DNA of 64,000 nt from assembly GCA_028673005.1 (NCBI GenBank), contig CM054115.1, forward strand, positions 189,414,548 to 189,478,547, given 5' to 3'. The position numbers and the translations under genes were made by a program. Below, piece after piece: positions 11,767-22,795 of this stretch (position 1 is the first letter of the stretch; each line of letters starts with the position of its first letter). The notes beneath the pieces were generated by a model. That model saw only the letters and a list, made by a program, of their open reading frames with translations. It had not been told where the DNA came from and did not search any database. The stretch is from Tanypteryx hageni. Taxonomy: Eukaryota; Arthropoda; Insecta; Odonata; Petaluridae.

Positions 11767-12162
11767 CCTTCTCTGTCCCCCTCACCATAATTTTTCTTTT
11801 TCTCTCCGCAATTTCTTAATTGTTATAAAAATTCCTTATTGATGGATAACTATATTGCTTATATTTTGTTATAACAAATTACGCCCCCCTTCTTCCTCCC
11901 TTCTCTGTCCCCCTCACCATAATTTTTCTTTTTCTCTCCGCAATTTCTTAATTGTTATAAAAATTCCTTATTGATGAATACCTATATTGCTTATATTTTG
12001 TTATAAGAAATTACGCCCCCACCCCATTCCTCCCTTCTCTGTAACCCTCACCATCATTTTTCTTTTTTCTCCGCAAATTCTTAATTGTTATAAAAAATCC
12101 TAGTTGATGGATACCTATATTGCTTATATTTTGTTATAACAAATTACGCCCCCACCCCCTTC
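11763..12162 (+). repeat. ~133-bp tandem array, left block (three units)
   Basis: Unit starts (CCTCCCTTCTCTG) fall at 11763, 11895 and 12029, giving periods of 132 and 134 bp. Each unit carries CTCACCAT, a CTTAATTGTTATA block, CCTATATTGCTTATATTTTG and ends in TTACGCCCCCACCCC. The array stops at the junction with the retrotransposon fragment and resumes at about 14066. Confidence 0.9.
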
Positions 12163-13736
12163 CCCAACGAATTTCCTGATTTAAGCTATTTTCGAGCTGA
12201 GTGCAAGGCTAATTTTGGGGCGCCAAATTATCAGATGCGGTTAAAAAGGGACCTATATAATCGGACCCAAGGTAGTGGCGAGACGTTAAGCGAATATCTT
12301 ATCCTAATGAAAAAAATGAATAACAGGCTGAGCAAACCGCTCGCTCAAGCGGAATTATTGGAGGATGTATGTAGTAATTTAAATCCGAATTATTCGTGGC
12401 ATCTCATTAAGGCGCCGGATTCGTTTGAAGAACTTACGCAATGGGGCCGCCGCCTAGAAGAAAGGCGTGGGATCACGGAGTCTTACAGAGAGCCACAGAC
12501 AGCGGGGGAAATGGTCGACGCGGACTTTTCCGAACAGAATCAAAGGGAGGTGCGCGGTGGATCGGCCCCAAGCCCACCGAACCTTCGTTCAACGCCGCCC
12601 CAACGTCAGAGTTTTCGACAGGCCGGGCAGAATTGGAGAAGAGGAAATACTTCTTCCCGCACACATCCCTCGCACGGTCGGAATTTCCGTTCGGGAAACG
12701 AGTGGTCCGCGGAGCTGTGAAGCCACGAGGTAGCCGCGGAAAATTAGTGGCATTGTATCGGCCCTCGCCCCCCCTCGCCGCTTCCTCACCGAAACTAAGA
12801 GTTGTTGTTAATAAGGTTTCGACTACCGCCCTCCTTGACTCGGGCGCTTTCCATTCCTGCGTGGCCAACGCCTTTTTGCAGAAAATGGACATATCTCGGT
12901 GCAATATTACGAAGGTTGACGTTACCTGCTGCGGAATCGGTTCCTCTCCCTGTAAAATTGAGAATAAGGTGGAACTTACAGTCCACATAGACGTCTTATC
13001 GTGGAAACAAGAATTTTTAATTGTACCGGATTCGCCGCTCGAGATCGTTTTAGGCGCTGATTTTATGAATCGTACGGGTATGATTATTAACTTTGTCAAT
13101 CGAACCTTCCAGTTCGCCTTTCGGCCCAGAGTGAATGCGGCCCTAATTGAGGAGAGGCCGGATCAGGTATCGTCAGAAAGCAATCGAGAGTCCGGGATTT
13201 CTACTCATCTGACACCTGAGCAGCATGCGCGCGTAAGTACCGTGCTTGGGCGATATAACGAAGTGATTACAGAGGCCTTGGGGTGCACTGATTTATTAGA
13301 ATACAACCTGGGGTTAACCGATAACGAACCGGTCAGATCACCGCCCTTCCAATGTAATCCCGCGAAAATGCGGGATTTGAAGGAACAAGTCGACAAGCTC
13401 TTGCAAGAAAAAATTATCGTCGAGTCCGAGTCGCCGTACGCGAGTCCGGCGTTTCTAATACCAAAAAAAGGAAAAACCTCGCGATTGGTGGTAGATTACC
13501 GACGCCTTAACCGTAAGGTGAGTTTGGATGCCTTCCCATTGCCTACGGTGGAGAACGCGTTAATGTACTTTGGGAAAGCGAAATATTTTACTATTTTAGA
13601 CTTGAATTCCGCCTACCACCAAATCCCTCTGTCTCCGGACAGTAGAAGAGCGACTGCGTTTATTACTCCATTTGGACTATATGAATACAACAGGCTGCCG
13701 TTCGGAATTTGTTACAAATTCAGTATTATAACCTAA
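12163..13736 (+). pseudogene. truncated Ty3/mdg4 (Gypsy) gag-pol fragment
   Basis: A gag frame is open from about 12165 to 12720 (residues such as LYNRTQGSGETLSEYL resemble the conserved part of retrotransposon gag). A pol frame in the -1 register is open to 13736, overlapping gag, as expected for a -1 frameshift gag-pol. Pol shows an aspartic-protease region with LLDSGA (the usual form is LLDTGA) and a second block IVLGADF near 13045-13065. It then has the N-terminal half of reverse transcriptase with SPYASPAFLIPKKGK, LVVDYRRLN and ILDLNSAYHQIPL. The sequence breaks off after LPFGI, before the YxDD catalytic motif. RNase H, integrase and LTRs are absent. No CCHC knuckle was seen in gag. It is a dead fragment with both ends missing, sitting inside a tandem array. 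Confidence 0.9.
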
Positions 13737-14065
13737 CTAACAAGGAACCCAGAGGTTACCGTGAGATAGGCAGGGTGGCAGGTGGTCTTCTCTCCAACCT
13801 CCCGAGCCGGCGAGCGAGAAACAGGAGCAGCAGCGCCGAGCGGTCACCTGGTCACGGGCGCGTGCAGTCGCCACGGAGCTCAGACAAAAACAGGCCCAGA
13901 GGTAGTCCCCTCGATGGCTTTTATAGGCCCCGAGCCGGTGGCGGGCCCATTAGGCGATTCCATCACAGGCCAGGATACTCATGACCGCACCGCCGCGGGG
14001 ATAAGTCCCTTTCCTTCTCCGGTCACAGGTCCTAGAGGGGTCGAACCGGCCCGCGCGAACGGTTC
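13737..14065. other. GC-rich segment of unknown origin after the gag-pol fragment
   Basis: About 330 bp, strikingly GC-rich compared with everything around it, lies between the truncated RT and the resumption of the 133-bp array. It begins AACCTAACTAACAAGGAACC. It may be LTR or another retrotransposon's non-coding sequence captured with the gag-pol piece, but I cannot identify it. Open frames through it show no domain. Confidence 0.5.
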
Positions 14066-14800
14066 ACCCTCACCATCATTTTTATTTTTCTCTCCGAAAA
14101 TTCTTAATTGTTATAAAAATTCCTTGTTGGTGGATACCTATATTGCTTATATTTTGTTATAACAAATTACGCCCCCACCCCATTCCTCCCTTCTCTGTAA
14201 CCCTCACCATCATTATTATTTATTCTCCGCCAATTCTTAATTGTTATACAAATTCCTAGTTGATGGATACCTATATTGCTTAAATTTTGTTATAACAAAT
14301 TACGCCCCCACCCCATTCCTCCCTTCTCTGTAACCCTCACCATCATTATTATTTATTCTCCGCAAATTCTTAATTGTTATACAAATTCCTAGTTGATGGA
14401 TACCTATATTGCTTAAATTTTGTTATAACAAATTACGCCCCCACCCCATTCCTCCCTTCTCTGTAACACTCACCATCATTATTATTTATTCTCCGCAAAT
14501 TCTTAACTGTTATACAAATTCCTAATTGATGGATACCTATATTGCTTATATTTTGTTATAACAATTTACGCCCCCCCCCCCCCTTATCCTCCTCTGTCCC
14601 CCTCACCATTATTTTCCTTTTTTCTCTCTGCAAATTCTTAATTGTTATAAAAATTCCTAGTTGATGGATACCTATATTGCTTATATTTTGTTATAACAAA
14701 TTACGCCCCCACCGCCTTCCTCCCTTCTCTGTCCCCCTCACCATCATTTTTATTTTTTCTCCGCAAATTCTTAATTGTTATATAAATTCCTAGTTGATGT
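14066..14800 (+). repeat. ~133-bp tandem array, right block
   Basis: Same unit as the left block. Unit starts at about 14185, 14318, 14451, 14589 and 14719, with a partial unit at the junction at 14066. Periods are 130-138 bp. A C-homopolymer of about 14 lies near 14571-14583. Confidence 0.9.
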
Positions 14801-14860
14801 ATTCATTATTTTATTTAAAATTCTCATTCGATTGTCATTAACAATTGCCATATTACACCT

Positions 14861-15088
14861 GGAGTACTACTATTAGGGCCCCTGCCAAAAAATTTAACTT
14901 CATCGAAATTATTTAAACCTCTTAAGTAGATTATTTGTATCTATATTGCTCAGTCGGCGTAGTCTTTCGGCGTAGTGTCCTGTCGGCGTAGTGACCTGTC
15001 GGCGTAGTGTCTGTCGGCGTAGATCCTGTCGGCGTAATGTCAGTCGGCGTGGTGTCCGTCGACGTGGTGTCTGTCGGCGTAGAGTCCG
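14861..15088 (-). repeat. right inverted arm of foldback-like element
   Basis: Reverse complement of the left arm. The inner unique part (GGAGTACT...AATTTAACTTCATCG) is followed outward by about nine units with the core CTGTCGGCGTAGTG, ending GAGTCCG at 15088. Confidence 0.85.
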
Positions 15089-16499
15089 CACACGGTTCAC
15101 AATAAATCTTGGATTTTTTTACTTAATTTACTATTTTGAATTAACGTTTATCTAAGGTCTACAGCTTGAATTTCTTTAATGTTAACTTAATACTGCATTT
15201 ATACCCTCCCGTCATATTTCTTTCGGAAAATCACAATAGTTATTTATAAAGAGTTTATATTGATAATGTGGATTCATTTATTGAAATCGGTGACTGTAAG
15301 TTAGAGGGAACAGGATCCACATTTCATAAATAATTCCCTGGGGACATTTATATAATCTTTGAGGAAGAATGAATCCATTGTTTTAATAGACTCTAGAGCT
15401 CTAAGGTGGCAGTAATGCATTTTATGAGACAGTCATACATTTTTCGAAGCTTGGGAAAATATTACTCACAGATGAATAAGGAAAGCTAATTTGCTAGAAG
15501 AAGACAAATTTAATTTACTTTAGGGAGTAGTGAATAACAAATAGACCCATTTGCTAAAGAGAGACAATGAACGTGGATTTTTTTAAACATCTGGCGAAAA
15601 AACTCTATGCTTCTAGCATGTTTAAGCGACATGGAGAAAAATTTTATTAATACAGATATCTGCCTAGGAAAATTATTATATATATTATAGAATCCTCTGA
15701 AAGTGAGTCACTTCTGAGTAATTTAGCCTATTCCATGCAAAATAATGTATACATTAAATCCTTACATATTTTTAAGTGCGATCCTAGAAAAAAAATTATA
15801 AGCGAGCGGAAAATAATGTTTAACATTTTCAGCATTAAATTTGCGCACTGGTCTAAATGAACTTAATTCTTAATTACACGTTATGTGAATTCAGATAGTA
15901 AAATCTCTTTAACAAGATCTTCAAGGAACGACAGTACTAGAATTATAGATCTTGATTCATATGGGCAGAAAAATCATGCATTGGAGTTGCTCCTAATCCA
16001 GATTGAGTAACTGCATTAAAATCGATTATTCGCTTATATCTCTTTAAATGAAAAATATTAACATCAATTAAATTATTTTAGATTCGATAAAAATGTCAGT
16101 CTTGCAAAATGAGCAACTATGCATAATAAATAACGTCTATAGTAAACTAAAACATTTTCATCCGCTGCAGATGTAGTTTGTATAATTTATTTAACGTAAG
16201 CCTTAATCCGCACTCACTTTTTCTACTGTAAATTTACATTCTTGGTGTTTACATGTCCCATATCCTTCAAAATAATTATTTAATTATTGATGAAGAATCT
16301 CACAACAAATACTACTATGTAAAAGTTTTATAATATGAAATTATTTAAATGTATGCATAATTAACATACTTTTAATCTTTTATGCGTTCAAATTTACACA
16401 AGGTATTTTTAAGGCGATACTTAATAATACGTCTCTAATCATTCCACTATAAACGCGATGTTAATTAACAGTAGAATACATTCTAAGAGTAGAAATAGT
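15089..16499. other. gene-free AT-rich DNA
   Basis: No recognisable coding, repeat or RNA feature. Strongly AT-rich and probably intronic or intergenic. Confidence 0.5.
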
Positions 16500-16589
16500 C
16501 GACGTAATAGGGAGGACAAGGAGGCAGTAAATAATAATAATAATTCAGTAGCGCGCGAGGAATCGCTACGTAGTAATAACGATAAACTA

Positions 16590-17126
16590 AAAATCATCAC
16601 GGTTAACTAACGCAGCATTCGCAGGAAGGAGGCCGAACTTAAACATCTTATTCGTAGTCTGCGTGCTGGCGTAGTGATAGGTACAGAAAGTTGGCTAACG
16701 GCGGGCATAGCCAGTCAGGTGATCTTTCCTCGTGACTATAGCGTTTTTAGAAAAGATCAATGTATCCGGTCGTGAGGTGGAGTCTCTATAGCAGTTAGCA
16801 ATAAATACGAAAGTTACCCAATACAGATTAATTACGACGAAGTCGAAAGTGTTTGGTGTTGTGTGACAGGGAGCGACTGTAAAACTGTAAATATATGCGC
16901 CTTTTATAGACCAGCAAATGCGAGGGTGGAAACTATTTATTATCTAGAGAAACAAGTGGCGACGCTAAGTTCGATTAATAAAGATAAAGCCACTATAATC
17001 GGGGGCGATTTCAATCTTCCGTCAATTGATTGGAGGCACAATTGCTTTTATCCCGGTGGTAGAGAGCGTGAATCGTGCGAGGCTTTACTTGAAACCTTCG
17101 CTAAACACTCACTGTATCAGTTTGTT
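16590..17126 (+). pseudogene. LINE endonuclease-domain remnant
   Basis: Translation of 16590-17126 gives the start of an exonuclease/endonuclease/phosphatase-fold domain: RSIRRKEAELKHLIRSL, GTESWL, GGVSIAVSNKYES, then ICAFYRP and IIGGDFNLPSIDW. In LINEs this domain nicks target DNA to prime reverse transcription. There are at least two stop codons (before RSIRR and before GGVSIAV), so the longest open segment is 16863-17150. The domain is cut off by foreign sequence after FAKHSLYQFVR. It matches the better-preserved endonuclease on the - strand at 35876-36777, so both belong to one family. Confidence 0.85.
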
Positions 17127-17440
17127 CGAAGGCTTTCGTGGTGTTGCTGACTCGAGGGCTTCATCTTCCGGTTGGTCAATTTGAAATGACGACAGTTGCG
17201 CCAACCTTCCTGTTGGCGTCTTCAGGTCGAAGTGTCGATGCAATTTCAAATTCAAAATGTTTTTATTTTCCGACAAGCCATATACAATTCATTTACATAC
17301 ATTTTACATTTCTATTACTTTCTTATACATGACCTGATCATAAAATACCCTGTATAGACTAAAGGCCTTTTCAGGGCTGATTCAGGTGCAAATTGTTCAT
17401 TCTTATTCGTGTAACCAGTGGTATATTGTCCTTATTGTCT
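17126..17440 (-). mobile_element. unidentified insert within the LINE
   Basis: This stretch interrupts the LINE between its endonuclease and RT regions. Read on the - strand it contains a 6-bp-stem hairpin (GCCAAC...GTTGGC, about 17195-17216) and an AATAAA-like signal in an AT-rich region. This resembles the 3' end of another retroelement inserted in the opposite orientation. I cannot name the family, and the boundaries are estimates. Confidence 0.4.
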
Positions 17441-18705
17441 GGCATTCGCCAGAGACAGAAGGGAAACCCGGCAAAAACTTAGCTTATGAAATCGCGCCGT
17501 ATTTGAAAATTATATTCGAGAAATCCATTACGGAAGGTGTCGTTCCTAAAGATTGGAAGGTGGCACACGTTACGCCTATCCATAAGGGCGGCGACAAAGA
17601 GAACCCCGAAAATTATAGGCCAATTTCCTTAAATTCATTATCGTGCAAGATCTTTAGTTCTGTAATGCGGTATTTAGATAGTCACTCATTGCTTAGCGGA
17701 TACCAGCACGGATTCCAGAGATGTAGATCATGCGAAACGCAGCTCGGCCTGTTCGTGGATGATTTGTTACGATGCGGAGAGAAAAATACTCAGGTCGATG
17801 CCATATTCATTGACTTCAGGAAGGCGTTTGATAAAGTATCTCATAAGAAATTAATTCCGAAGTTAGGACAATATGGTATAAATCCAAAAATTGTCAATTG
17901 GGTGAGAGACTTCCTCTCGAGTAGGGAACAGATAGTTGTCATCGATGGGAAATACTCGTCCCCCGTTAAAGTTGCTTCGGGTGTTCCTCAGGGAAGTGTA
18001 TTGGGCCCTCTACTTTTCTTAATCTATGTAAATGATACCTGCTCGGCAGTTCGTAGTAAAATTAGACTTTTTGCCGATGATACCGTTCTACATAAAGAAA
18101 TAAAAAACCAGGAGGCCCATCAGTCGCTGCGTGAAGACTTAAGAGCCATTTCAATGTGGTGCAAAGAATGGCAAATTGAAATTAATTACACTAAATGTGC
18201 CGCAGTTACGTTCTGAAAAAGTGAGAACATAGAAGTAGGTTTCGAGTATAATAGAGATGGAATAAATATTCAAGCAGCCGAGTATGTAAAGTATTTATGA
18301 GTAACAATTTGTCGAGATCTTTCGTGGGGCATGCACATTCGTCGAGTTATAGGCGCGGCCAACAAGAAACTGGCTTTCATAGGTAGAATAGTACGAAACG
18401 CTACAGAAAAAGTACGCGAAACATGTTACTTATCACTGGTTAGACCACAAGTAGAATACGCCTCATGCATATGGGATCCGTACGAGAAGGGACATATAAT
18501 TCAATTAGAAAGAGTGCAGCGCAGAGCAACCAGATTCGTAAAACAAAAGTACGAACATAAGGAAAGCGTCACCTCATTATTGAGGGATTTGAACTGGGTA
18601 CCACTGGAGGATCGTAGATTACACTCAAGGTTGCGGCTACTGGAGAAATATAGATCGGAATGTCTAAAAGACGAGGTTGTAGGAATAATTGAAGACAATT
18701 TTTAG
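17440..18705 (+). pseudogene. LINE reverse transcriptase and C-terminal domain, broken
   Basis: The RT fold is clear: WKVAHVTPIHKGGDKENP, YRPISLNS, the QHGF block, DFRKAFDKV, SGVPQGSVLGPLLFLIYVND and the catalytic FADD at 18070-18081. A stop at about 18214 and another near 18298 split the frame. The C-terminal domain then continues at 18331-18705 (HIRRVIGAANKKLAF, QLERVQRRATRFV, SLLRDLNWVPLEDRR). The enzyme reverse-transcribes LINE RNA at the nicked target. Residues required for catalysis survive in the RT part, but the protein cannot be made whole. The same C-terminal domain appears on the - strand at 35433-35872. Confidence 0.9.
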
Positions 18706-18778
18706 GTAGGTTTTGGTGCATTGCACCTCCTGCCACCCAGCAATTAGGTGAATTGCAGGGTAACATGTAGATGTAATC
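18706..18778 (+). repeat. conserved 3' tail of the CR1/Daphne-like LINE
   Basis: The tail contains the palindrome GGTGCATTGCACC and then CCTGC...CAATTAGGTGAATTGCAGG. In the latter, CCTGC can pair with GCAGG and CAATT with AATTG. Three further copies of the same tail lie at 29050-29150, 29180-29240 and 35289-35390 in the opposite orientation. Such a structured tail is the likely recognition site for the element's own RT (family knowledge, inferred here). Confidence 0.8.
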
Positions 18779-19879
18779 TTAAATACATACGGCAATCTAT
18801 TACTGTTGGTCATTTTAGTGCAAAAGTTCATCTTATAGCGCAGCATAAAGAAAATATATATTAATGCAAAGAATTTTAATCAAATTATTTTGTAAATGGT
18901 ATAAGCTATGCAAATTTATATGGGTTAACTACGGCGTAGAGTCTAAGAAATTCTACGAAGAGAGCTGTCTTTAAAAACGTCACACAGCGTGCATTGCAAT
19001 ACGAAGCGCGCATTTACAAATTGCTCCCAAATCCACAGAGAGTTAACCTACTTCTCGGTAACCCTGCCTTAAAGAGAAATAATTCAAGCAATATTAAACG
19101 ATGGTGACATCATAAATGCAGTGTATCTCCATAGTTGCGAAGCACTAAAAAGATAATTTGAATATCCTAGCAAACAAAGATTTTTCTGTTGAGTTATGCA
19201 AACTAAAATTCACATTCTTTTTTTTCTCTTGCTAAGAACATTTTTAAGCTGATTTTTTATGGCACATTTCCTTTTGTTAAATTTTCGAATCATAAAATAT
19301 CCCGCACCACGCCAGAGCAGCAACAAATAAGTCTTAAATGCGTTTAAAAATTGCTATAGATTTAGGATGCTTTATTGTGAAAATAAAGTATCCTTTTCTC
19401 TAATCTTTGTTAGTTGTTCAAGCAGTCACAACAAGAACATGAGATGTTTATAGTTGCTTTACATTTCATCCATTGGTATAAAATAATAGGACTAACAATT
19501 TGTTAGCAGTAATGGATAAGCAAAGCAAGGATGGTAAAAGTAATGCATAAAAAATATTGTATATTAAAAAGCTCCAAAGTATATTGTTCCACAGTGAGAT
19601 GAAATACCGCAGTTTACTCAAAGAATGCCTTTTTAACCAAATAATTTATTATGAATTTGTATTAAAAATCTCACAATTTCCTAGAAACGAAAGTCTCCAT
19701 TAAGCTCATTATATAATATTCAATTTCGATCAAATTCTTCAAATAAATACGTTTACAGAAAAACAAGTAACTGAAATTTTCCCTAGGAACAGTAATTTAA
19801 ATAGTACTCGTCGAAAATTAACTGAATTGATGAAATGATCCTAATATCCGCCTAACAAGTGGAATTGTCTGTTTCACAG
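18779..19879. other. intron sequence upstream of the receptor exon
   Basis: AT-rich and without other recognisable features. Its last bases form a good 3' splice site: a CTAAC branch-point-like motif at 19852-19856, a T-rich stretch and CAG ending at 19879. Confidence 0.65.
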
Positions 19880-20063
19880 CTCATCATCTTCCACGTGGAC
19901 AAAGGTCCCTTCTACGAGGACTTCTACCAGTGCGTAACCTATGGCTTCTACACGTCCCCGTGGCAGGAGCAGCTCTACACAACCTTCAGCCTCGTATGCA
20001 TGTTTGTCCTGCCGCTCATGATCCTTGTGTCCACCTACGTGAGCACCATCATCACCATCGCCC
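19880..20063 (+). CDS. internal exon of an AKH/ACP/GnRH-type neuropeptide receptor (GPCR)
   Basis: This 184-bp exon encodes 61 residues plus one base. It has the order FHVDKGPFYEDFYQCVTYGFYT, then SPWQEQLYTTFSLVCMFVLP and LMILVSTYVSTIITIA. The first part is the second extracellular loop, with the cysteine of QCVTYGFYT that normally forms the disulphide to transmembrane helix 3. The second part is transmembrane helix 5. This matches class A receptors of the adipokinetic hormone/AKH-corazonin-related peptide/corazonin group, related to vertebrate GnRH receptors. They bind a small neuropeptide at the cell surface and signal through G proteins. Splice sites are clear: ...TTTCACAG before 19880 and GTGAGT from 20064. 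The exon starts in phase 0 and ends in phase 1, in keeping with an Arg codon split across the next junction. It is visibly GC-richer than its surroundings. I did not recognise flanking exons in the window, so introns are long. AKH versus ACP receptor cannot be settled from this exon. Confidence 0.85.
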
Positions 20064-22795
20064 GTGAGTAGAGCGCCAATGACACCACTAACCTATGACG
20101 ACGAACCAAGGTCGGGTCCGAGGACCAATATCCCTGAGTAGCGAAAGAGGATCGATATAACTTACATTCTAAGTGATAGGGCGCCATCCATGGATTCTCC
20201 TCCTTTACTTAATCCACGTTTATATAAAAAAAATTACATAAAAGTCTCAGTTTATTATTGGTAGCTTAATTATAAAATTTGTTCTTATCATAATGATGTT
20301 ACATAAATTGCAAACATTTTGTATTCTTTATTGAGATCAAGAAGATAATAATGATTAGAAGCTTTTATTCAAAAAAATACGCTGTTAATTTTCTTCAACT
20401 CAAGCAATTCATTTATTGTCAAACAAATTCTGTTATAGTACATTTGTCAAACTTTCCATCGATATTTAAGACCCATCGTTGACGTGGCATAATTTTCAGT
20501 AAAATTATATTTCAGATGTTCACTTGATATTGGAGTAACCTTGTGTCAACGCTCTTCTGAATAAATATCGCCCTTAGGAGCATTAATTATGAGAAATATA
20601 GCAGTATGATTCAACCTTAAGTGCGTCTAGAAAACGACTACTTTCCCTATGTCCTACTCCAGCTAAGAAAAGGACCATTTAGTTTTAAGTTAAAATGACA
20701 GCACTTTAGCACCTTGAACCTGGCAAGTAAAAACGCAATAAATCCTTGATTTTCAAATAAATTTATACAATAATTTTTTAAACTAGCGGGTATTTTCTTA
20801 TAAATATGACTTTGGACATAAAATCCCTGCCTTGTTTATGGTTTAGATTTAATAAATAAAATGTCATTAGCCCACTTCTTTTCCAAAGGGAACTGAAAGA
20901 AAATTAATATCACGTAAATTTATTTGAGCCGTAATTTGGCTTTATTGCGTCGCTTCGTCGCCTAGGATACTTTAAGGAAGTATATAATAATAGATATAGA
21001 GATATTTACCCCGTAAAAGAACAGCATAAATTACGAAAATAAATAGCAACCCGTAATATTACTCAAAAATTGTTATCTTCATAAGTGAAAGGAAAAATTC
21101 ACGTTCGACGACAACAACATAAGAATATCTAAGAAGATATGTTGAATATCTAATTGTGAAAAATTTTAAGATATTATCAGTTCATCAATAATTATTTGAA
21201 TCCAAATCTTCTTGCTGAATAGTCAGCACTCCATCATGGCTATTTTGATCCCTGCACAACTGGATTCTAAATGAGTGATCTACGACAATCTCGCGTAACT
21301 GTCCCCTCATTAAGTCGAACTGGTTTCGCCTTTTTACGTCAATGTTAATGACACACTCAACAAATAAAATATGGTCCCTACGCCACCTACCGTTTTCAAG
21401 TTCTTTTACTTGTTGTAGACTTTGTATATTTACGCTTCATCTACGAAACATTTATCTAAATATGTGGCGGTTTTTTCCCAGCCCATCTTGTTTTGTCTAA
21501 AATCCGATACTAATTTTTAAATCAAGGAAAATTTTATTTTCTTTTGTAAAATTATGCCAGAACTTTTTCTAAACAAATACTAAAACTTAATTTTAGACCT
21601 TCCTTAATTAATGTTACGGGAAAAAAGTTGAGTTGGCCTATGTAGGACCGTTGCCCATGCATACCATGTCCTGAGTTTTGTAGAATGCTTGAAATATTGT
21701 ACGCTTGGAAATGCCACCGACTACTCGGCGTATTCTTAGTAGTAATACTACTCTCTAGTTTACAAAGTGCTCTGTATTATCTAATGATAGAACAGTTCAT
21801 CCCGTTCCAATTTGGTCAAGATAATGGATTATCGTGAGGAGTTTTATTTGCCGCTCTTTCTAATCCCAAAATATCGCGTCTTCGGATTTAGACACCCGAT
21901 ATATAAATGAGCTGAATCGCGAATAGTTTTCATTATTAATTTCTCGTGAAATTCTTTGAATGATTTATCTTAAACATTGTTGATAGTGTTTTGTGGACTT
22001 TCGAATCACGTTAACACCTCTTGAGAGAAAAGACCTAAGAGTCGATCTACATATGACCCGTCTTACATCCAATTAGAATGCCTTTCGATCGTTCAACGAG
22101 TTTTTCCCAGCATCGCGCCCTCGAGAAAGCATAACTTGAGAATTTCTTCCATTTAGAGAGACATTTTCTCTCTGCACTTCAAACTTTTGTGTTAAACCAA
22201 ATCATCTAATTTTGACGAGTACTTCCTAAGTCTAAATCATTTTTTTCGGAAATTATTGGTTGAGAAACTTCTGCCTAGGCGCTTTGGAATCCTTGCTCTA
22301 ACTTCTCTTTTTGAATTCACTGACGCTGTGCAAAAGTTTTAAGGGTGCTCAAAATATAATTTACCAAACAAATGCACGGAGATTTTTTGCATTTCTCGGA
22401 TCTGAGTGAAATTTACATTTGAATGGAATTTAGTCCAACGACCCCTTCTTAATATTACCAACTACATACATTTTATAGTTTTCCAGTGGCTGACGCGTTT
22501 ACTGCCTTGCTGCCTTAGTAAACAGTTGCACTAACTACAACAATTTTGGACATTAAGCTTCAAAGATATGTAGATCCCTGCCGCTCTTTTTGATAAATGT
22601 TTATACTAATTAGTAGGCGGCAGTAGCAATTTTTCTATGAAATAAAACCAGTCTTCATTATTTATTTCGATCTTTTCCAATTTTATTCTCAATGAATGAG
22701 TTTTTAGCGTGGTGTCCTATGAATTAAATTGGCAAGAGGGAAGAACACATGCGATAAATAAAACACATACATGAAATTACTCAAAATAATCGCTA
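20064..22795. other. intron sequence downstream of the receptor exon
   Basis: It begins with the donor GTGAGTAG. About 2.7 kb of AT-rich DNA follows, in which I recognise no further exon, repeat boundary or RNA gene. Confidence 0.6.

Larger units (their letters stand above)
11534..15088. mobile_element. foldback-like composite element with long inverted arms
   Basis: The left arm (11534-11766) and right arm (14861-15088) are inverted copies. In each, the outer part consists of about nine tandem ~15-bp units of the type CTACGCCGACAGGACA. The inner part is a unique block sharing CTGAGCAAT, GATGAAGTTAAATTTTTTG and CAGGG. Between the arms lie a ~133-bp tandem array and a captured Ty3/mdg4 gag-pol fragment. 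Long terminal arms made of short tandem repeats are characteristic of Foldback-type DNA transposons (family knowledge). No transposase of that class is present and I could not find a target duplication, so the assignment is an inference. Confidence 0.7.
16500..18775 (+). mobile_element. CR1/Daphne-like LINE copy, decayed
   Basis: Non-LTR retrotransposon on the + strand containing an apurinic-type endonuclease region, a reverse transcriptase region, a C-terminal domain and a conserved 3' tail. The tail runs at about 18712-18775 and ends ACATGTAGATGTAA. The body is broken by stops and by an unrelated insert at about 17126-17440. The 5' boundary is not defined. CR1 superfamily membership follows from the domain order and RT motifs. 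The Daphne subgroup is my best guess from the GATGTA-type tail. Confidence 0.8.

Noticed and set aside
12473..13099. 208-residue - strand frame
   Set aside because: It is antisense to the gag-pol fragment, which carries clear protease and RT motifs on the + strand.
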